A stretch of 5,319 nt of DNA from Actinosomnolentus pattersoniae (SeqCode) (GTDB lineage Bacteria > Actinomycetota > UBA4738), in NCBI GenBank assembly GCA_013817655.1, contig JACDCJ010000137.1, forward strand, positions 1-5,319. The letters are read 5' to 3'. A program made the translations under genes and the position numbers. The notes below the pieces were generated by a model. It ran no database searches. It worked only from the letters and a program-made list of their open reading frames with translations, and was not told the origin of the DNA. The first letter of the stretch is position 1. Each line of letters starts with the position of its first letter. Of this stretch, positions 4,471 through 5,319 are shown in pieces.

Positions 4471-5319
4471 GTGAGCCTCCCCTTCCGGCCGCCGATCGCT
4501 CCCATGGAGGCGAAGACCGTCCCGGCCATTCCCACGGGCGACGGTTGGCAGTACGAGCCGAAGTGGGACGGCTTCCGGGCGGTCTGCTTTCGCGACGGCG
4601 AAGATGTGTACATCTCCAGCCGCAAGGAGCTTCCCTTCGTCCGGTACTTCCCCGAGATCGCGGAGGCCGTGCTGACCCTGCCCGTCGAGCGCACGGTCGT
4701 CGACGGTGAGATCGTCGTCTTCACTCCCGAAGGAGCGGGGCTGGACTTCGACGCGCTGCTCCAGCGGATCCATCCGGCGGCGTCCCGGGTGGCGCGGCTT
4801 CGCCGCGAGACGCCGGCCTCCTTCATCGCCTTCGATCTCCTCGCCCTCGGGGATCAGGATCTCCGATCTCGCCCGCTCGCCGAACGGCGAGCCGCACTCG
4901 AGGAGGTGATGAACCCCACGACCCCGCCCCTTCACCTCAGCCCGTGCACCGACGATCGCTCGGTTGCGGAGGGCTGGCTCGAGGACTTCGTCGTGGCGGG
5001 GCTGGACGGGGTGGTGGCCAAGCGCCTCGACGCGCCGTATCGCCCCGGCGAGCGGGAGATGCGCAAGGTGAAGCGCGAGCGGACGGCCGATTGCGTTGTA
5101 ATCGGCTTTCGCTGGGCGAAGGACCAGGAGGGCACGGCGATAGGCTCGCTGCTCCTCGGCCTCTACGATCCGGATGGTCAGGTGTGGCAGGTCGGCTTCA
5201 CGTCGGGATTCACCCAGGCGGCCCGGAGGGAGCTCGTAGCCGTCCTGAAGCCCCATCGGTCCGGGAGGTCGGCCGAGCCGCCGCCGGGACAGAACGCCGT
5301 CAGCCGCTGGAACCGAGAG
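4471..5319 (+). CDS. ligC: ATP-dependent DNA ligase, LigC type, 3' end missing
   Basis: The frame is open from GTG 4471 to the right edge, giving 283 residues without a stop. This is an ATP-dependent ligase that seals nicks in duplex DNA through an enzyme-AMP intermediate. Motif I is YEPKWDGFRA (28-37) with adenylated Lys31. Motif III lies around SSRKELPF (49-56), with the Arg51 region. Motif IIIa is VVDGEIVVF (76-84, Glu80) followed by FIAFDLLAL (118-126). Motif IV is GLDGVVAKR (177-185), and motif V is MRKVKRERTAD (197-207). The OB-fold begins near ADCVVIGFRW (206-215) and continues through GSLLLGLYD (225-233). LDFDALLQRIHPAASRV (91-107) and the absence of an N-terminal DNA-binding domain resemble actinobacterial LigC. 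Such proteins are usually about 310-360 residues, so roughly 30-75 C-terminal residues lie outside the window. LigC enzymes act in base-excision or alternative end-joining repair. No Ku or LigD gene is visible, and fusion to a further domain beyond the edge cannot be excluded. Confidence 0.93.
   Translation, partial: MSLPFRPPIAPMEAKTVPAIPTGDGWQYEPKWDGFRAVCFRDGEDVYISSRKELPFVRYFPEIAEAVLTLPVERTVVDGEIVVFTPEGAGLDFDALLQRIHPAASRVARLRRETPASFIAFDLLALGDQDLRSRPLAERRAALEEVMNPTTPPLHLSPCTDDRSVAEGWLEDFVVAGLDGVVAKRLDAPYRPGEREMRKVKRERTADCVVIGFRWAKDQEGTAIGSLLLGLYDPDGQVWQVGFTSGFTQAARRELVAVLKPHRSGRSAEPPPGQNAVSRWNRE

Noticed and set aside
4381..5256. Minus-strand frame of 291 codons opposite the ligase
   Set aside because: The plus strand there encodes a ligase with all expected catalytic motifs in order, so the opposite frame is a shadow of its codon bias.

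Overview
The window is a GC-rich stretch (visibly about 70% G+C, with strong G/C preference at third codon positions) of a bacterial chromosome. GTG and TTG starts, a LigC-type ATP-dependent DNA ligase, a hexameric-type glutamate dehydrogenase and a HAD-IB phosphatase with a C-terminal membrane segment together suggest an actinobacterium or a close high-GC relative, probably from an uncultured or poorly sampled lineage. That placement is inference. No rRNA, tRNA, transposon, phage gene or CRISPR array is visible.

Layout, left to right. (1) 1-1032 (+): the 3' part of a gene cut by the window edge. It encodes the end of a MogA/MoaB molybdopterin-binding domain fused to a complete XdhC/CoxI-type molybdenum-cofactor maturation module. 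(2) 1046-1822 (+): a HAD-IB phosphatase, 13 nt after the first gene and probably in the same transcript. (3) 1936-3282 (+): glutamate dehydrogenase, with a good Shine-Dalgarno site, after a 113 nt gap. (4) about 3269-4006 (+): an iron-sulfur protein with a CDGSH-type motif at each end and a Fer4_19-like domain between them; its probable start overlaps the end of the dehydrogenase gene. (5) 4003-4341 (-), possibly from 4380: a small unrecognised protein with a very basic tail, convergent with gene 4 and overlapping it by the four bases TTAG. (6) 4471-5319 (+): a LigC-type ATP-dependent DNA ligase, divergent from gene 5 and cut by the right edge. The gap before the ligase holds a perfect 8-bp inverted repeat just ahead of its ribosome-binding site.

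How the genes relate. Genes 1 and 2 form one close-packed unit: molybdenum-enzyme maturation plus a phosphatase of unknown substrate. Genes 3 and 4 form a second unit: nitrogen/carbon metabolism plus an iron-sulfur protein, possibly translationally coupled. Genes 5 and 6 share a short divergent control region; the basic tail of gene 5 would fit nucleic-acid binding beside a repair ligase, but nothing shows that they work together.

I see no clear new multi-gene system such as a defence island. The most notable points are the MogA-XdhC fusion with altered XdhC signature motifs, the iron-sulfur protein whose first motif reads CDGSE instead of CDGSH, the unrecognised basic-tailed protein, and the dyad before the ligase.
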